From Bacillota bacterium (GTDB lineage Bacteria > Bacillota > UBA994), in assembly GCA_009773495.1 (NCBI GenBank), contig WSXW01000003.1:1-64000 (forward strand): a stretch of DNA of 64,000 nt, given 5' to 3'. Numbering within the stretch: position 1 is the stretch's first letter; every line of letters begins with the position of its first letter. Positions 35,158 to 43,936 of the stretch are shown in pieces. The translations under genes were made by a program, and so were the position numbers. The notes under the pieces are model-generated. The model saw only the letters and a program-made list of their open reading frames with translations, ran no database searches and was not told the origin of the DNA.

Positions 35158-35523
35158 TTAGCTAGGACTGTACAGTTGTAGCCGCGCGTGGCAACTCGGG
35201 CAGGTTGTGGACTGCTGCTCCATGGCATTCATAGACACGGTTACCGACTCGTGGCAGTAAGGGCACATCATAAACATTTCTTCTAGTTCAGGGTCACCGT
35301 CACCGGAGTAATTGTTGAGATCGTAGCGCTCAGACATCTTCATTTGCTCCTCGACTAACTCCTTAGTAAGTTCGGTTAGTTCAGCAGTAAGGTCTACTGT
35401 CTCTAGCAATAACGTCTCCATTTCGCCGTAGCTACCTTCAGCCTTCTTGGCCACGTAGCGCTTTAGTCGCTCAGAGCGATGGGTGAGTTCCTTCATGCGC
35501 GATTCCATTACATATCTGTCCAT
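35158..35523 (-). CDS. Zinc-ribbon protein with N-terminal coiled coil
   Basis: A 121-residue protein: a helical N-terminal half (RMKELTHRSERLKRYVAKK, then a Glu/Leu-rich stretch) and a C-terminal zinc ribbon with CPYC and CPSC pairs. From memory it resembles the clostridial CD1247-type family often encoded next to spoIIIAA; function unknown. Start is the ATG with GGAGG seven bases upstream. Confidence 0.7.
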   Translation of the reverse strand: MDRYVMESRMKELTHRSERLKRYVAKKAEGSYGEMETLLLETVDLTAELTELTKELVEEQMKMSERYDLNNYSGDGDPELEEMFMMCPYCHESVTVSMNAMEQQSTTCPSCHARLQLYSPS

Positions 35524-35660
35524 AAACATCCTCCAGCCCTAGATTCACTTGTATGGTGCCCAGGTGGAGACTATTTATAAACAAAAATCAAAGGGAGCCG
35601 GAAGCGCTTGCCGCTTTTTGAGACTAATCACTACTCCCTAGAAGGAACAGGGAACTACCT

Positions 35661-36182
35661 TCACTGCTCAATGCCGTCTTGGGCGGGGATGCCTTGGCGC
35701 CAGTGGTGGCGGATTTCGCGGATTTCGCTGATGAGGTCTGCTATGCGCTCTATATCTGGATTTAGCCCTCTACCTGTCAGCACCACAGTCATCTTGGCTG
35801 GGCGAGACTCTAAGGCGCTAACGAGCTTCTGGCGGTTGAACAGACCATAATCCATAGCCACGTTTGCTTCGTCTAGCACCAGCAGGTCAAGGTCAGAGCG
35901 AAGCAGCTCGATAGCTGTATTGAGACCATCCTGCGCTAATCTTTCGTCTGCAGGGTCAGGATTAGAGGCATCAACGAATACGTCCCTTCCAAATCGGTGG
36001 ATGTCAACGCTAGGCATAAATTTGGCGATGGCGTCAACCTCACCAGTGGGTTGACCTTTCATGAACTGCACTATAGCTGCCTTGTGTCCATGCCCTACTG
36101 CTCTCAGCACCAAGCCCATGGCCGCGGTGGTCTTGCCCTTACCGTCTCCGGTATAAACCATAATAATCCCTTTTCGCTCCAT
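35661..36182 (-). CDS. cobO: Cob(I)alamin adenosyltransferase (CobO/BtuR type)
   Basis: A 173-residue enzyme that adenosylates corrinoids. P-loop YTGDGKGKTTAAMGLVLRA at the start, VQFMKGQPTGE, LLVLDEANVAMDYGLF and VLTGRGLNPDIERIADL are typical. Start set at the ATG after AAGGGGGGCC; the longest frame begins 31 codons earlier in intergenic repeat. No other cobalamin gene is adjacent, and no cobalamin riboswitch box was found upstream. Confidence 0.93.
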   Translation of the reverse strand: MERKGIIMVYTGDGKGKTTAAMGLVLRAVGHGHKAAIVQFMKGQPTGEVDAIAKFMPSVDIHRFGRDVFVDASNPDPADERLAQDGLNTAIELLRSDLDLLVLDEANVAMDYGLFNRQKLVSALESRPAKMTVVLTGRGLNPDIERIADLISEIREIRHHWRQGIPAQDGIEQ

Positions 36183-36497
36183 AAAACAGGCCCCCCTTAC
36201 GGCACTATTATAACACGGGCTGCCAGGAGCTAGCCACCAGCCACAAGCTGCCCCCGTCCCGAGGATAGTTAACAAGGCAACTAGTTTGTTTGCGGAGAGT
36301 AGTTAATGTGTTAACTATCTAGGAAAGGCCAATCAAGTAAGTGCCTACAAAACGGTTCAGTCACCCATTGTAGCATAGGAGAGACCGTTCCCCGGTCTAC
36401 TAGGAGCTAGCAGCTAGGAGCGCATCATTTCCGTGTATTGTGTTCTGTGTACCATACGCCTGCATGTGCCATGTGCTATCCGCCATATGCCATCCCG
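36183..36497. other. 315-bp intergenic region with inverted and word-like repeats
   Basis: No gene is visible. It holds a perfect 10-bp inverted repeat, GATAGTTAAC at 36264-36273 with its complement at 36310-36319; GCTAG-type words (36230-36240 and 36402-36420); and one copy of a dispersed element at 36433-36484. It must also carry the cobO promoter, which I could not place. Confidence 0.6.
36433..36484. repeat. Dispersed intergenic element, copy 1
   Basis: Shares two blocks with 43874-43930 in the same order: a TGTAT-GTGT-CTGTGTACC block and a TG-GCCATGTGCTA block. The middle differs. Both copies are in gaps of the hydrogenase region, outside coding sequence. Confidence 0.6.
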
Positions 36498-37667
36498 TTA
36501 ATAGTACTCAATCACAACTTCTTTGCTCAAGCTCCGGAGGTGTTTAGCTAGATCAGTTGCTAGCTGTTGCCTAAAACCGATGTAGAGGGGCATGGCCACT
36601 AAGTGTGCTTCATTTACTGCGCAACCAATGAGTAGGCGCACATGGGTACAACGATTCAGAAGTAGGTCCGCGAGTCTCGAAGCTCCGTCACTGCGTTTGA
36701 GCAAGGCGCTAGCGGATAAGTCATCATGGGCCTGGGCAAAGGTGCGAATGATCGACATCGCTGCAGTCAGGGTGAGAATGCCTTCAGTTACGAGGGCCAC
36801 CCCTTGCATGTGGGCAATGGGCGGCAGCTCGTCGTCCATAGTGCCAAGCTCGGTAGATAGGCGTAGCCCCGCTTCCCGCGCTACCATTTGTGCTGTAGAT
36901 CCACCACAGATAACTTTCACCCCTGGGCTTGCCAAGAAAGTGCTCACTATCTGTCCGTCTTGTGATCTATCTCGGGGGGGGCCGCTTAGAATTGTCACAG
37001 GCAGGGGAAGATTAGCGCGAACACCCATGACTGTGGCGTCGTCGCCCGGCTTTCCACTATAAAGATGACCGCATGTGTTTATTAGGCTGCTGACTATAGA
37101 GCGCAGACTGTGCTTCTTAGCGCTTAGGGTCGAGACATATTGCGCTACGTTGCTCCATTGCCAGCCCATGTATAGTGTTGCACCCACCCCGGCGTGAATT
37201 ACCCCGTCAGATATAAGTATGACGGTATCACCAAGGTCTAAAGTAAAGTGGCTTTCGCGAATTTTCCGACCGGCAATAACCCGCTCAACGCGGGCTAGTT
37301 CCTGGATCTGGTCGTTTTTTAGCAACAGGGTATCCGGGGTGTCAAATTCAGCGAGGTAACTCTCTCCGTTAGGCCTGATCTGCAGTATGGCAATAGTTGA
37401 ATAGGCCAACTCCCGCACCTTACACACTGGGAGCGTCTCAGCAATGGTTGCGATTACTTCGTCTATGTCTGCTCCCTCTCGGAGCATGGTGGAAGCAATT
37501 TTGGTGGTCAGCGTAGCTAAGATGTTAGCCTTAACCCCACTTCCTAATCCATCTGCCACAGTAATAGTCAGAGCATCAGGAGTGCGGATAATCTCCACAT
37601 TGTCGCCACAGAGTTCTTCACCCCACTTAGTCAGTTGGCGAGTATAGGTCTCAAGAAAGAGGTCCAT
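36498..37667 (-). CDS. SpoIIE/PP2C-family protein phosphatase
   Basis: A 389-residue protein whose first 230 residues form a PP2C-like phosphatase domain: ITVADGLGSGVKANILA (metal-binding Asp), DTVILISDGVIHAGVG and GKPGDDATVMGVR. The C-terminal 150 residues are a separate domain of unclear role (VKVICGGSTAQMVAREAGL). Its ATG overlaps the sensory-hydrogenase stop by one base, so it is likely the output partner of that protein: hydrogen sensing controlling Ser/Thr dephosphorylation. The target is unknown; sporulation is not excluded. Confidence 0.82.
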   Translation of the reverse strand: MDLFLETYTRQLTKWGEELCGDNVEIIRTPDALTITVADGLGSGVKANILATLTTKIASTMLREGADIDEVIATIAETLPVCKVRELAYSTIAILQIRPNGESYLAEFDTPDTLLLKNDQIQELARVERVIAGRKIRESHFTLDLGDTVILISDGVIHAGVGATLYMGWQWSNVAQYVSTLSAKKHSLRSIVSSLINTCGHLYSGKPGDDATVMGVRANLPLPVTILSGPPRDRSQDGQIVSTFLASPGVKVICGGSTAQMVAREAGLRLSTELGTMDDELPPIAHMQGVALVTEGILTLTAAMSIIRTFAQAHDDLSASALLKRSDGASRLADLLLNRCTHVRLLIGCAVNEAHLVAMPLYIGFRQQLATDLAKHLRSLSKEVVIEYY

Positions 37668-39298
37668 TACATCTCACCTTGGACAACTTTCATGAGCTTT
37701 ACGAGCAGCATCTTGCTCTCCGCGGTTGTCTCCCCTAACAAGCTCGCGATTTCCTGGGCGACGCTCATTTGCTTGTTAATTACTTCTTGGGCTTTCTCCA
37801 AAGTCTCATGGCGAACTTTTGCCAATGCTTTGGCTTGCTCTTCCATTTGGGTTATGTCTGTAAACACTCCCATGGCTAGTTCTCCGCCCTTAACAGGCGT
37901 TATATTCACAGAGACAATCAAATCCCGGTTAATTTCGAGCTTCTTTGAGGACAGGGAGGTATTGTTATCTAACACGATAGCAAAATCTACTGAAGGAATA
38001 GTAGACGTCAATGGTCGTTTGAGCACTTGTAATGCAGGCAGCTTGAACATGCGCTCGGCAGCCTCGTTCCACTCCTGCACCTTGAGGTCCCGGTCTACTA
38101 CTACCACGGCGTTGGGTGTAGACCGCAGGATTAGATTGGCCAGTGATTCCGCTTTGGTCCGCATATACGGCAGACACATCTCTAGCTCTGCCCTACCCTG
38201 CACTACTGCAGCTGCTTTCTCCCGACAGGTGTGGTAGCCACAGGCGCCACAGTTGTACTCAAGCGTTGGGTCGGTTTTACCTAGCTGCTTAAGCACTTCG
38301 TTAATGGCTTCATCGTTTGGCAAAGCCAGACGTTTTCCTAACGGGAGATAGACACTGCGTAAGGGCCCAGAGCCATGGGAGTTATCTTCTTTAAGTTCTC
38401 GTACTAGGGCTCTGCGTTCCGCGATAGTGAGCTCTCTTCTGTAGGCATTTGCCCCACCTAAGCAAGAACCGCGACACGCGGAAATCTCAATAATACCCAT
38501 AGGTCGTACGGTATCATTTTGCAGGCGAGTAAGAAAGGCCATGAGCTCACTCAAGCCGTCAATACTCAGCACAGACACATCTACTTGCGTCTCAAGCCCT
38601 CCAGCTATAGGAAAGTGAGTCAAGCCGTGGCTTGAGAAAGTTCGGTGTAATATGGCAGTATTTTCGGGTTGACGATGGCCAAAAAGTTTATCCCCCTCAG
38701 CAAAGGTGAGGGCCACATCGACCACGCTGCTCTTTACCGCCTCTTCCTTTTTTGCCGGACATGGCCCAATGAATACTACTTTGGCTCTATACTTCTGCCG
38801 TAACCAAGCAGCATGGTTTTGCATCGGTGAAGCTACCGGAGCCAGTCGATGAGCGAGCCGCGGGAAGTGGCGACAGACAAGCTTAACTGCAGCCGGACAC
38901 GCAGTAGTTAGGGTATAACCTTCATTGTTGGCGGTCTCTACGTAAGCTCTAGTAGTTGGCACTGCTCCCCAGCTTGTCAGACTGACACCCTTAAACCCGA
39001 CTTGCATTAAACGCTGTTCCCATTCAGCAAAACTCCAAGGGCCTAAAACCGCCGATGGTGCAAGACTCACCCATACCGGCGTTGCACCCCTGAGTAGGTT
39101 TGAAACCACGCTCAGGTCCTCGCGGATTTCTCTCGCATGCTGCGGGCATACAGCTAGGCATTGCCCGCAGGAAAGACACTCTTCTTCAAGTAGCGAAGCC
39201 TGACCCTGTTTTATACTAGTGGCCTTGACTTCACACGAGCGAATACAAGCGTAGCAGTTCTTGCATAAGCCTGGTTTGACCTTGATGGGGTGCATCAC
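37667..39298 (-). CDS. Putative sensory [FeFe] hydrogenase with PAS domain
   Basis: A 543-residue protein: two [4Fe-4S] motifs (CKNCYACIRSC near 12-22 and CLSCGQCLAVCP near 41-52), an H-cluster domain, a further Cys motif (CGACGYHTC), and a PAS domain (LRSTPNAVVVVDRDLKVQEW) with a C-terminal coiled coil. H-cluster ligands fit Cys134 (TTACPAA), Cys180 (IGPCPAKKEE), Cys275 and Cys279 (ISACRGSCLGG). Ala133 replaces the proton-shuttle Cys of catalytic enzymes (TSCCP), as known for sensory group C hydrogenases. It overlaps both the phosphatase and the [2Fe-2S] gene, so it probably acts as a signal input, not a catalyst. Confidence 0.85.
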   Translation of the reverse strand: MMHPIKVKPGLCKNCYACIRSCEVKATSIKQGQASLLEEECLSCGQCLAVCPQHAREIREDLSVVSNLLRGATPVWVSLAPSAVLGPWSFAEWEQRLMQVGFKGVSLTSWGAVPTTRAYVETANNEGYTLTTACPAAVKLVCRHFPRLAHRLAPVASPMQNHAAWLRQKYRAKVVFIGPCPAKKEEAVKSSVVDVALTFAEGDKLFGHRQPENTAILHRTFSSHGLTHFPIAGGLETQVDVSVLSIDGLSELMAFLTRLQNDTVRPMGIIEISACRGSCLGGANAYRRELTIAERRALVRELKEDNSHGSGPLRSVYLPLGKRLALPNDEAINEVLKQLGKTDPTLEYNCGACGYHTCREKAAAVVQGRAELEMCLPYMRTKAESLANLILRSTPNAVVVVDRDLKVQEWNEAAERMFKLPALQVLKRPLTSTIPSVDFAIVLDNNTSLSSKKLEINRDLIVSVNITPVKGGELAMGVFTDITQMEEQAKALAKVRHETLEKAQEVINKQMSVAQEIASLLGETTAESKMLLVKLMKVVQGEM

Positions 39299-39549
39299 TT
39301 AACACCCCCTTCAGTCAAAATATGCTTCTCAAAGGCTTCCTTCGCTGTCTCAGGGGTTACTCGAGCTAAACTTTGCCCATTTACGGTTACGGCTACCCCA
39401 TCTTTGCAGCGGTCAAGACAAAAGGTCCCCTTAAGTTCCACGCGAGCATCAAGTTTGTGTAAGCTGATGAGCGCCTGAAAGCATTCAGCGACTGCATGGG
39501 CGCCCTTAATATAGCATGAACTGCCGACGCAAACAGTAATTACCACCAT
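39295..39549 (-). CDS. Thioredoxin-like [2Fe-2S] ferredoxin protein
   Basis: An 84-residue thioredoxin-fold [2Fe-2S] protein similar to the C-terminal part of NuoE: VCVGSSCYIKGA and GTFCLDRCKDGVAVTVNG supply four cysteines with C-x4-C and C-x3-C spacing. Overlaps the sensory hydrogenase by ATGA. Likely an electron carrier to or from the sensor. Start at the ATG after GGAGGGG. Confidence 0.85.
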   Translation of the reverse strand: MVVITVCVGSSCYIKGAHAVAECFQALISLHKLDARVELKGTFCLDRCKDGVAVTVNGQSLARVTPETAKEAFEKHILTEGGVK

Positions 39550-39572
39550 TATTACCCCTCCTCCCATGCCAT

Positions 39573-39606
39573 AAAGGAGCTAGCAATTTGAACTGCTAGC
39601 TCCTTT
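39573..39606 (-). other. Hairpin between hydC and the sensory module
   Basis: Perfect 13-bp stem AAAGGAGCTAGCA (39573-39585) with 39594-39606 and an 8-base loop. Only three Ts follow on the minus strand. It could be a weak terminator or attenuator that sets lower expression for the sensory genes. Confidence 0.65.
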
Positions 39607-39682
39607 GTCGTGGCGCCCTCCGCTATCAGCTATCCGCTCCTAAAAAAGCGGTAAGCGAAAGGCAGAAAGCGCGTCGCTGTTA

Positions 39683-40192
39683 CTACTTGGCGTTGTACTT
39701 CGCCAATATCCCAGGCACTCTGTCAGCGCTAATGCTACCATAGACATCCTCGTTAACGGTCATGACCGGAGCGATGCCGCAGGCACCAATGCAACGAGAT
39801 ACTTCCAATGTATACATTTTGTCCTCCGTTGTTTGACCAACCTTAATACCTAATTCCTTCTCAAAGGCCGACACAATATCGCCCGCGCCGCGCACGTAAC
39901 AGGCCGTACCCATACACACAGCAATGCGGTACTTGCCACGGGGCGTCAGCGAGAAGTAGGAGTAGAAGGTGGTAACACCATAGACATCCGTCAAGGGAAT
40001 GTTTAGTTCTTTGGCTACGTGGCGCTGCACTTCTTCTGGTAGGTACCCGAAGATTCCCTGTGCGCGATGCAAAATCATGATTAGAGCGCCTTCCATACCC
40101 TTAAACTTAGCGATAACTTGATCTAACTCAACGTACTTAGGGTCAGCCTCGTTACCGTAATTGCAGTTACAGCAGCTCTTCTTTTCTTCCAT
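39683..40192 (-). CDS. hydC: Hydrogenase gamma subunit HydC (NuoE-like)
   Basis: A 169-residue NuoE-family subunit with [2Fe-2S] ligands in CMGTACYVRGA and CIGACGIAPVMTVN. The N-terminus has an extra Cys-rich leader (SCCNCNYG). With HydA and HydB it makes the trimeric NAD- and ferredoxin-dependent hydrogenase. It lies 14 bases after hydA. Confidence 0.9.
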   Translation of the reverse strand: MEEKKSCCNCNYGNEADPKYVELDQVIAKFKGMEGALIMILHRAQGIFGYLPEEVQRHVAKELNIPLTDVYGVTTFYSYFSLTPRGKYRIAVCMGTACYVRGAGDIVSAFEKELGIKVGQTTEDKMYTLEVSRCIGACGIAPVMTVNEDVYGSISADRVPGILAKYNAK

Positions 40193-40206
40193 ATTTACAC
40201 CCCCGT

Positions 40207-41931
40207 TTAGTAGCGCGAACGCGCGTGGTAGTGAGTATGCAGCAGGTCATGAGCCTTTTGCCCGTTCGGTTCGCCTAAGAAACTCCGGTATAGCTCTTTG
40301 ATGGCCGGATTCTCATGCGCCTTGCGTACGCGCTTGAGGTGATCTTGACGGTAAAGTGCGCTGGCTCGCTTTTGCTTGATATCAGGGTCCTTACTAAAGG
40401 GTTGGCCACCGCCACCAATGCAACCACCTAGGCAACCCATAATCTCAATAAAGTGGTATTCTGCTTCACCGCTTTTAACACGTTTAAGCAGTTTTTCGGC
40501 CTGCCCGAGGGAGTTGGCAATCGCAACCTTGAGGGTGAGGCCGTTCATGGGGATAGAAGCTTCACGCACTCCGGCAAAACCACGCACATTATGGAAGTCG
40601 ATTTCTTCTAGCTCCTTGCCCGTCTTAATCTCATACACTGTACGTAGCGCAGCCTCGGTAACGCCGCCTGTTACACCAAAGATAGTACCCGCACCGCTAG
40701 ACATGCCTAAGGGCAGATCGAACTCACTGTCAGGTAAATTCTCAAAGTCGATGCCCGCCTCTTTGATCATGGCCGCCAACTCGCGGGTCGTGAGCACCGC
40801 ATCTACATCGCGCAAACCATTGCGACCCATTTCCTCTCGGCTGGCTTCGTATTTTTTAGCTGTACAGGGCATGATTGCTACATGGAAAATATTCTCCGGA
40901 GCAATGCCTACCTTCTCAGAGTAATAGGTCTTTACTAAAGCACCGAACATTTGCTGGGGTGACTTGCAGGTGGACACATTGTCGAGCATCTCAGGGAAGA
41001 AGTGCTCGGCATACTTAACCCAGCCTGGACTACAGGAGGTTATAAGCGGTAGATTCTCCTTGGTTTCAAGGCGATGCAATAATTCGTGACCTTCTTCAAT
41101 GATGGTGAGATCGGCACCAAACTGGGTATCAAATACTCGATCAAAGCCGAGCTTACGGAGGGCCGTAACCATCTTCTCTGTAACGAGAGAGCCCGGGCGC
41201 ATGCCAAATTCCTCACCTAAAGCGGTACGCACTGCCGGAGCTACTTGCACCACGGTGTGAATCTTAGATTCGTTGAGGGCTTTCCAGGTTACTTCTGTAG
41301 CGTCGCGCTCATGGAGAGCGGCCACAGGGCAGACCTTAATGCACTGACCACAGGAGACACAGGGGCCATCATTCAAACCCTGATTAAAAGGTGTGGTTAC
41401 CACGGATTTCGAACCGCGGTAGGCAAGGCCAATTGCCGATACCTTTTGCGTTTGTTCGCAAATACGCAGGCAGCGTCCACACAAGATGCACTTATTGGGG
41501 TCGCGCACAATTGCTACACTGCTTTCGTCCTTTTCCATTTCACGCAATTCGCCCTTAAAGCGTACTTTTCGCACACCAAGCTGGTGAGAAAGATCTTGCA
41601 TCTCGCAGTGACCATGGCGGGTACAAACTAGGCAGTCTTGTGGGTGGTTGGCCAGTAGTAACTCTACAATAGACTTACGGGTCCGGCGCACAGTTTGCGA
41701 ATTAGTGCGCACCACCATACCGTTAGAGGCAGGATATACACAAGAAGCAGCGAGACTACGCATGCCCTCTACTTCTACTACACACAGGCGGCAAGAGCCC
41801 TCAACGCGGAGTTCTGGATGATAACATAGTGTGGGAACATGTACGCCAGCTTTCTTAGCTGCGTCAAGAACTGTGGAGCCAGGATCAACCTCAACGGGTG
41901 TGCCGTCAATCGTTAGCTTTATGCGTTCCAT
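40207..41931 (-). CDS. hydA: [FeFe] hydrogenase catalytic subunit HydA (group A3-like)
   Basis: A 574-residue cytoplasmic H2 enzyme. N-terminal [2Fe-2S] (LCYHPELRVEGSCRLC), the His-Cys3 [4Fe-4S] site (CLVCTRHGHC), two [4Fe-4S] motifs (CILCGRCLRIC, CVSCGQCIKVC), then the H-cluster: L1 ITSCSPGW, L2 IMPCTAKKYE and L3 IMGCLGGCIGGGGQP. L1 has Ser where CpI has the second Cys; I recall this variant in many multimeric clostridial enzymes. Start at the ATG eight bases after AGGAG. With HydB and HydC it probably couples ferredoxin and NADH to H2. Confidence 0.92.
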   Translation of the reverse strand: MERIKLTIDGTPVEVDPGSTVLDAAKKAGVHVPTLCYHPELRVEGSCRLCVVEVEGMRSLAASCVYPASNGMVVRTNSQTVRRTRKSIVELLLANHPQDCLVCTRHGHCEMQDLSHQLGVRKVRFKGELREMEKDESSVAIVRDPNKCILCGRCLRICEQTQKVSAIGLAYRGSKSVVTTPFNQGLNDGPCVSCGQCIKVCPVAALHERDATEVTWKALNESKIHTVVQVAPAVRTALGEEFGMRPGSLVTEKMVTALRKLGFDRVFDTQFGADLTIIEEGHELLHRLETKENLPLITSCSPGWVKYAEHFFPEMLDNVSTCKSPQQMFGALVKTYYSEKVGIAPENIFHVAIMPCTAKKYEASREEMGRNGLRDVDAVLTTRELAAMIKEAGIDFENLPDSEFDLPLGMSSGAGTIFGVTGGVTEAALRTVYEIKTGKELEEIDFHNVRGFAGVREASIPMNGLTLKVAIANSLGQAEKLLKRVKSGEAEYHFIEIMGCLGGCIGGGGQPFSKDPDIKQKRASALYRQDHLKRVRKAHENPAIKELYRSFLGEPNGQKAHDLLHTHYHARSRY

Positions 41932-41953
41932 GCTATTCACTCCTTCCCTGGGC

Positions 41954-43744
41954 CTAGCGTACTATTGCCTTAAATGGACACTTAGTTAAGCAGGCGCCGC
42001 ATTTAATACACTTAGCTGCATCAATAGTATGAACTTGCTTAACAGAGCCGCTAATGGCGTCAACAGGGCAAGCTTTCTTACATAAGGTACAGCCCTTACA
42101 CTTTTCGGCGATAATGCTGTATGAGAGCAGTGATTGACAGATACCCGCTGAGCAGCACTTATCAATAATATGAGCTTCGTATTCATTACGAAAAAAGCGC
42201 AGCGTGGCCAGCACAGGGTTAGGTGCAGTTTGACCTAAGCCGCATAGCGAAGCCCCCTTAATCGTCTCACTGAGTTCCTCGAGCAAAGTGATATCATCCA
42301 TAGTACCTTCGCCCTTAGTAATACGCTCAAGGATCTCTAGCATGCGCTTGGTTCCTTCTCGGCACGGTACACACTTGCCACAAGACTCATCCTGCGTAAA
42401 ATCCAAGAAGAAGCGAGCTACGTCAACCATACAGGTGTCCTCATCCATTACTATCAGGCCACCAGACCCCATCATGGAGCCAACAGAAATAAGTGAATCA
42501 TAGTCTACCGGGGTGTCGAGTAACTCCACCGGCAAGCAACCGCCTGAAGGACCACCGGTTTGGCAAGCCTTAAACTTCTTGTTGTCGGGTATACCACCGC
42601 CGATATCATAAACAATCTCACGTAAGGTAGTGCCCATTGGTACTTCTACCAAACCAGTGTTATTGATATTACCGGCCAGAGCAAAAACTTTGGTGCCTTT
42701 AGACTTCTCTGTGCCCATAGAAGCGAACCACTCTGCGCCTTTGAGCAAAATCTTGGGCACGTTAACCAGCGTCTCAACGTTGTTGATAAGAGTTGGTTTG
42801 TCCCACAGGCCACGCACAGCCGGGTATGGTGGGCGGGGCTTGGGCATACCGCGCTTGCCTTCGATAGAGGCAAGCAAAGCAGTTTCCTCACCACACACAA
42901 ACGCACCTGCCCCTAAACGGATAGACACATCAAACTTGAAGTTTGTTTCAAAAACACCATCACCTAAGATGCCCAGCTTACGAGCCTGGTCGATAGCTAT
43001 GCTTAAACGATCCACAGCTATGGGGTATTCGGCGCGCACATAGACGTAACCTTGATTTGCGCCAATAGCATAGCCTGCAATGGCCATGGCTTCGATAATA
43101 GAGTGAGGGTCACCCTCAAGGATACTGCGATCCATAAAGGCCCCAGGATCGCCTTCGTCAGCGTTACATACCACATATTTCACATTGCCGGGAGATTTAG
43201 CTGCTAGCTCCCACTTAACACCAGCCGGGAAACCACCGCCGCCTCTACCCCGCAAGCCTGATTGCTTAAGAGTGTGAATGACTTCTGCAGGGGTCATAGA
43301 GGTTAAAACCTTAGCTAAGGCCTGGTAACCGTCGACCCCAATGTATTCTTCAATACTCTCTGCATCTATGGCGCCGCAATGCTCCAGCGCCACACGGTGT
43401 TGCTTCTTATAGAAACCGATATCGTTAAAAAATGCTTCAGGCTTAGGGTTATGCACATCACGATATAGCAATCGATCTACCATACGACCCTTGAGGAGGT
43501 GCTCGTTTACTAGCTCTACTACATCCTCAGGCTTAACGTGGCAGTAAAAAGAACCTTCAGGATACACCATAACAATCGGCCCCATCTTACAAAAGCCGAA
43601 ACAACCCGTTTCCACGATCTTTACTTCCGAGGTGAGGCCTTGGCGATCAACCTCCGCCTTCATGGCTTGCTCTACTGCTTTGCATCCAGAGGATGAACAT
43701 CCGGTACCTGCACATACAAGAACATGTGATCGAATGTGTTCCAT
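41954..43744 (-). CDS. hydB: Hydrogenase beta subunit HydB (NuoF-like, NADH/FMN)
   Basis: A 596-residue flavoprotein: N-terminal thioredoxin-like [2Fe-2S] domain (CAGTGCSSSGC, ETGCFGFC), NuoF core with GLRGRGGGGFPAGVKWELAA (FMN/NADH), CGEETALLASIEG, the SCGKCVPCREG [4Fe-4S] site, and a C-terminal 2x[4Fe-4S] ferredoxin (CKGCTLCKKACP, CIKCGACLTKCP). It is the site of NADH and probably of electron bifurcation. ATG after AGGAGG. Confidence 0.92.
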   Translation of the reverse strand: MEHIRSHVLVCAGTGCSSSGCKAVEQAMKAEVDRQGLTSEVKIVETGCFGFCKMGPIVMVYPEGSFYCHVKPEDVVELVNEHLLKGRMVDRLLYRDVHNPKPEAFFNDIGFYKKQHRVALEHCGAIDAESIEEYIGVDGYQALAKVLTSMTPAEVIHTLKQSGLRGRGGGGFPAGVKWELAAKSPGNVKYVVCNADEGDPGAFMDRSILEGDPHSIIEAMAIAGYAIGANQGYVYVRAEYPIAVDRLSIAIDQARKLGILGDGVFETNFKFDVSIRLGAGAFVCGEETALLASIEGKRGMPKPRPPYPAVRGLWDKPTLINNVETLVNVPKILLKGAEWFASMGTEKSKGTKVFALAGNINNTGLVEVPMGTTLREIVYDIGGGIPDNKKFKACQTGGPSGGCLPVELLDTPVDYDSLISVGSMMGSGGLIVMDEDTCMVDVARFFLDFTQDESCGKCVPCREGTKRMLEILERITKGEGTMDDITLLEELSETIKGASLCGLGQTAPNPVLATLRFFRNEYEAHIIDKCCSAGICQSLLSYSIIAEKCKGCTLCKKACPVDAISGSVKQVHTIDAAKCIKCGACLTKCPFKAIVR

Positions 43745-43873
43745 GGGTAACTACCTCCTGTCGATGTGTTTGGGATTAGAGAAACATGAATCGGGAATCA
43801 TGACCCAGAAGGGGTTCAGGACCTCCCTACAATCCACTGGGAACTGGCAACTGAGAATTGGGCACATCCCTCT

Positions 43874-43930
43874 CTGTATCGTGTACTGTGTACCGTGTAC
43901 GCCCCGCCTCGCCATGCGCCATGTGCTACC
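43874..43930. repeat. Dispersed intergenic element, copy 2
   Basis: Second copy of the element at 36433-36484, with the shared end blocks CTGTGTACC and GCCATGTGCTA. It lies in the 190-base gap between hydB and the gene upstream, next to other word-like sequence (CTGGGAACTGGCAACTG). Confidence 0.6.
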
Positions 43931-43936
43931 CCACCC

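Noticed and set aside
36183-36497. Cobalamin riboswitch before cobO
   Set aside because: No conserved B12-box sequence was found in the gap on the minus strand; only word-like repeats and a 10-bp inverted repeat.
40376-40924. 182-codon plus-strand frame opposite hydA
   Set aside because: Antisense to the H-cluster coding region; composition is Ser/Pro/Arg-rich as expected of a shadow.
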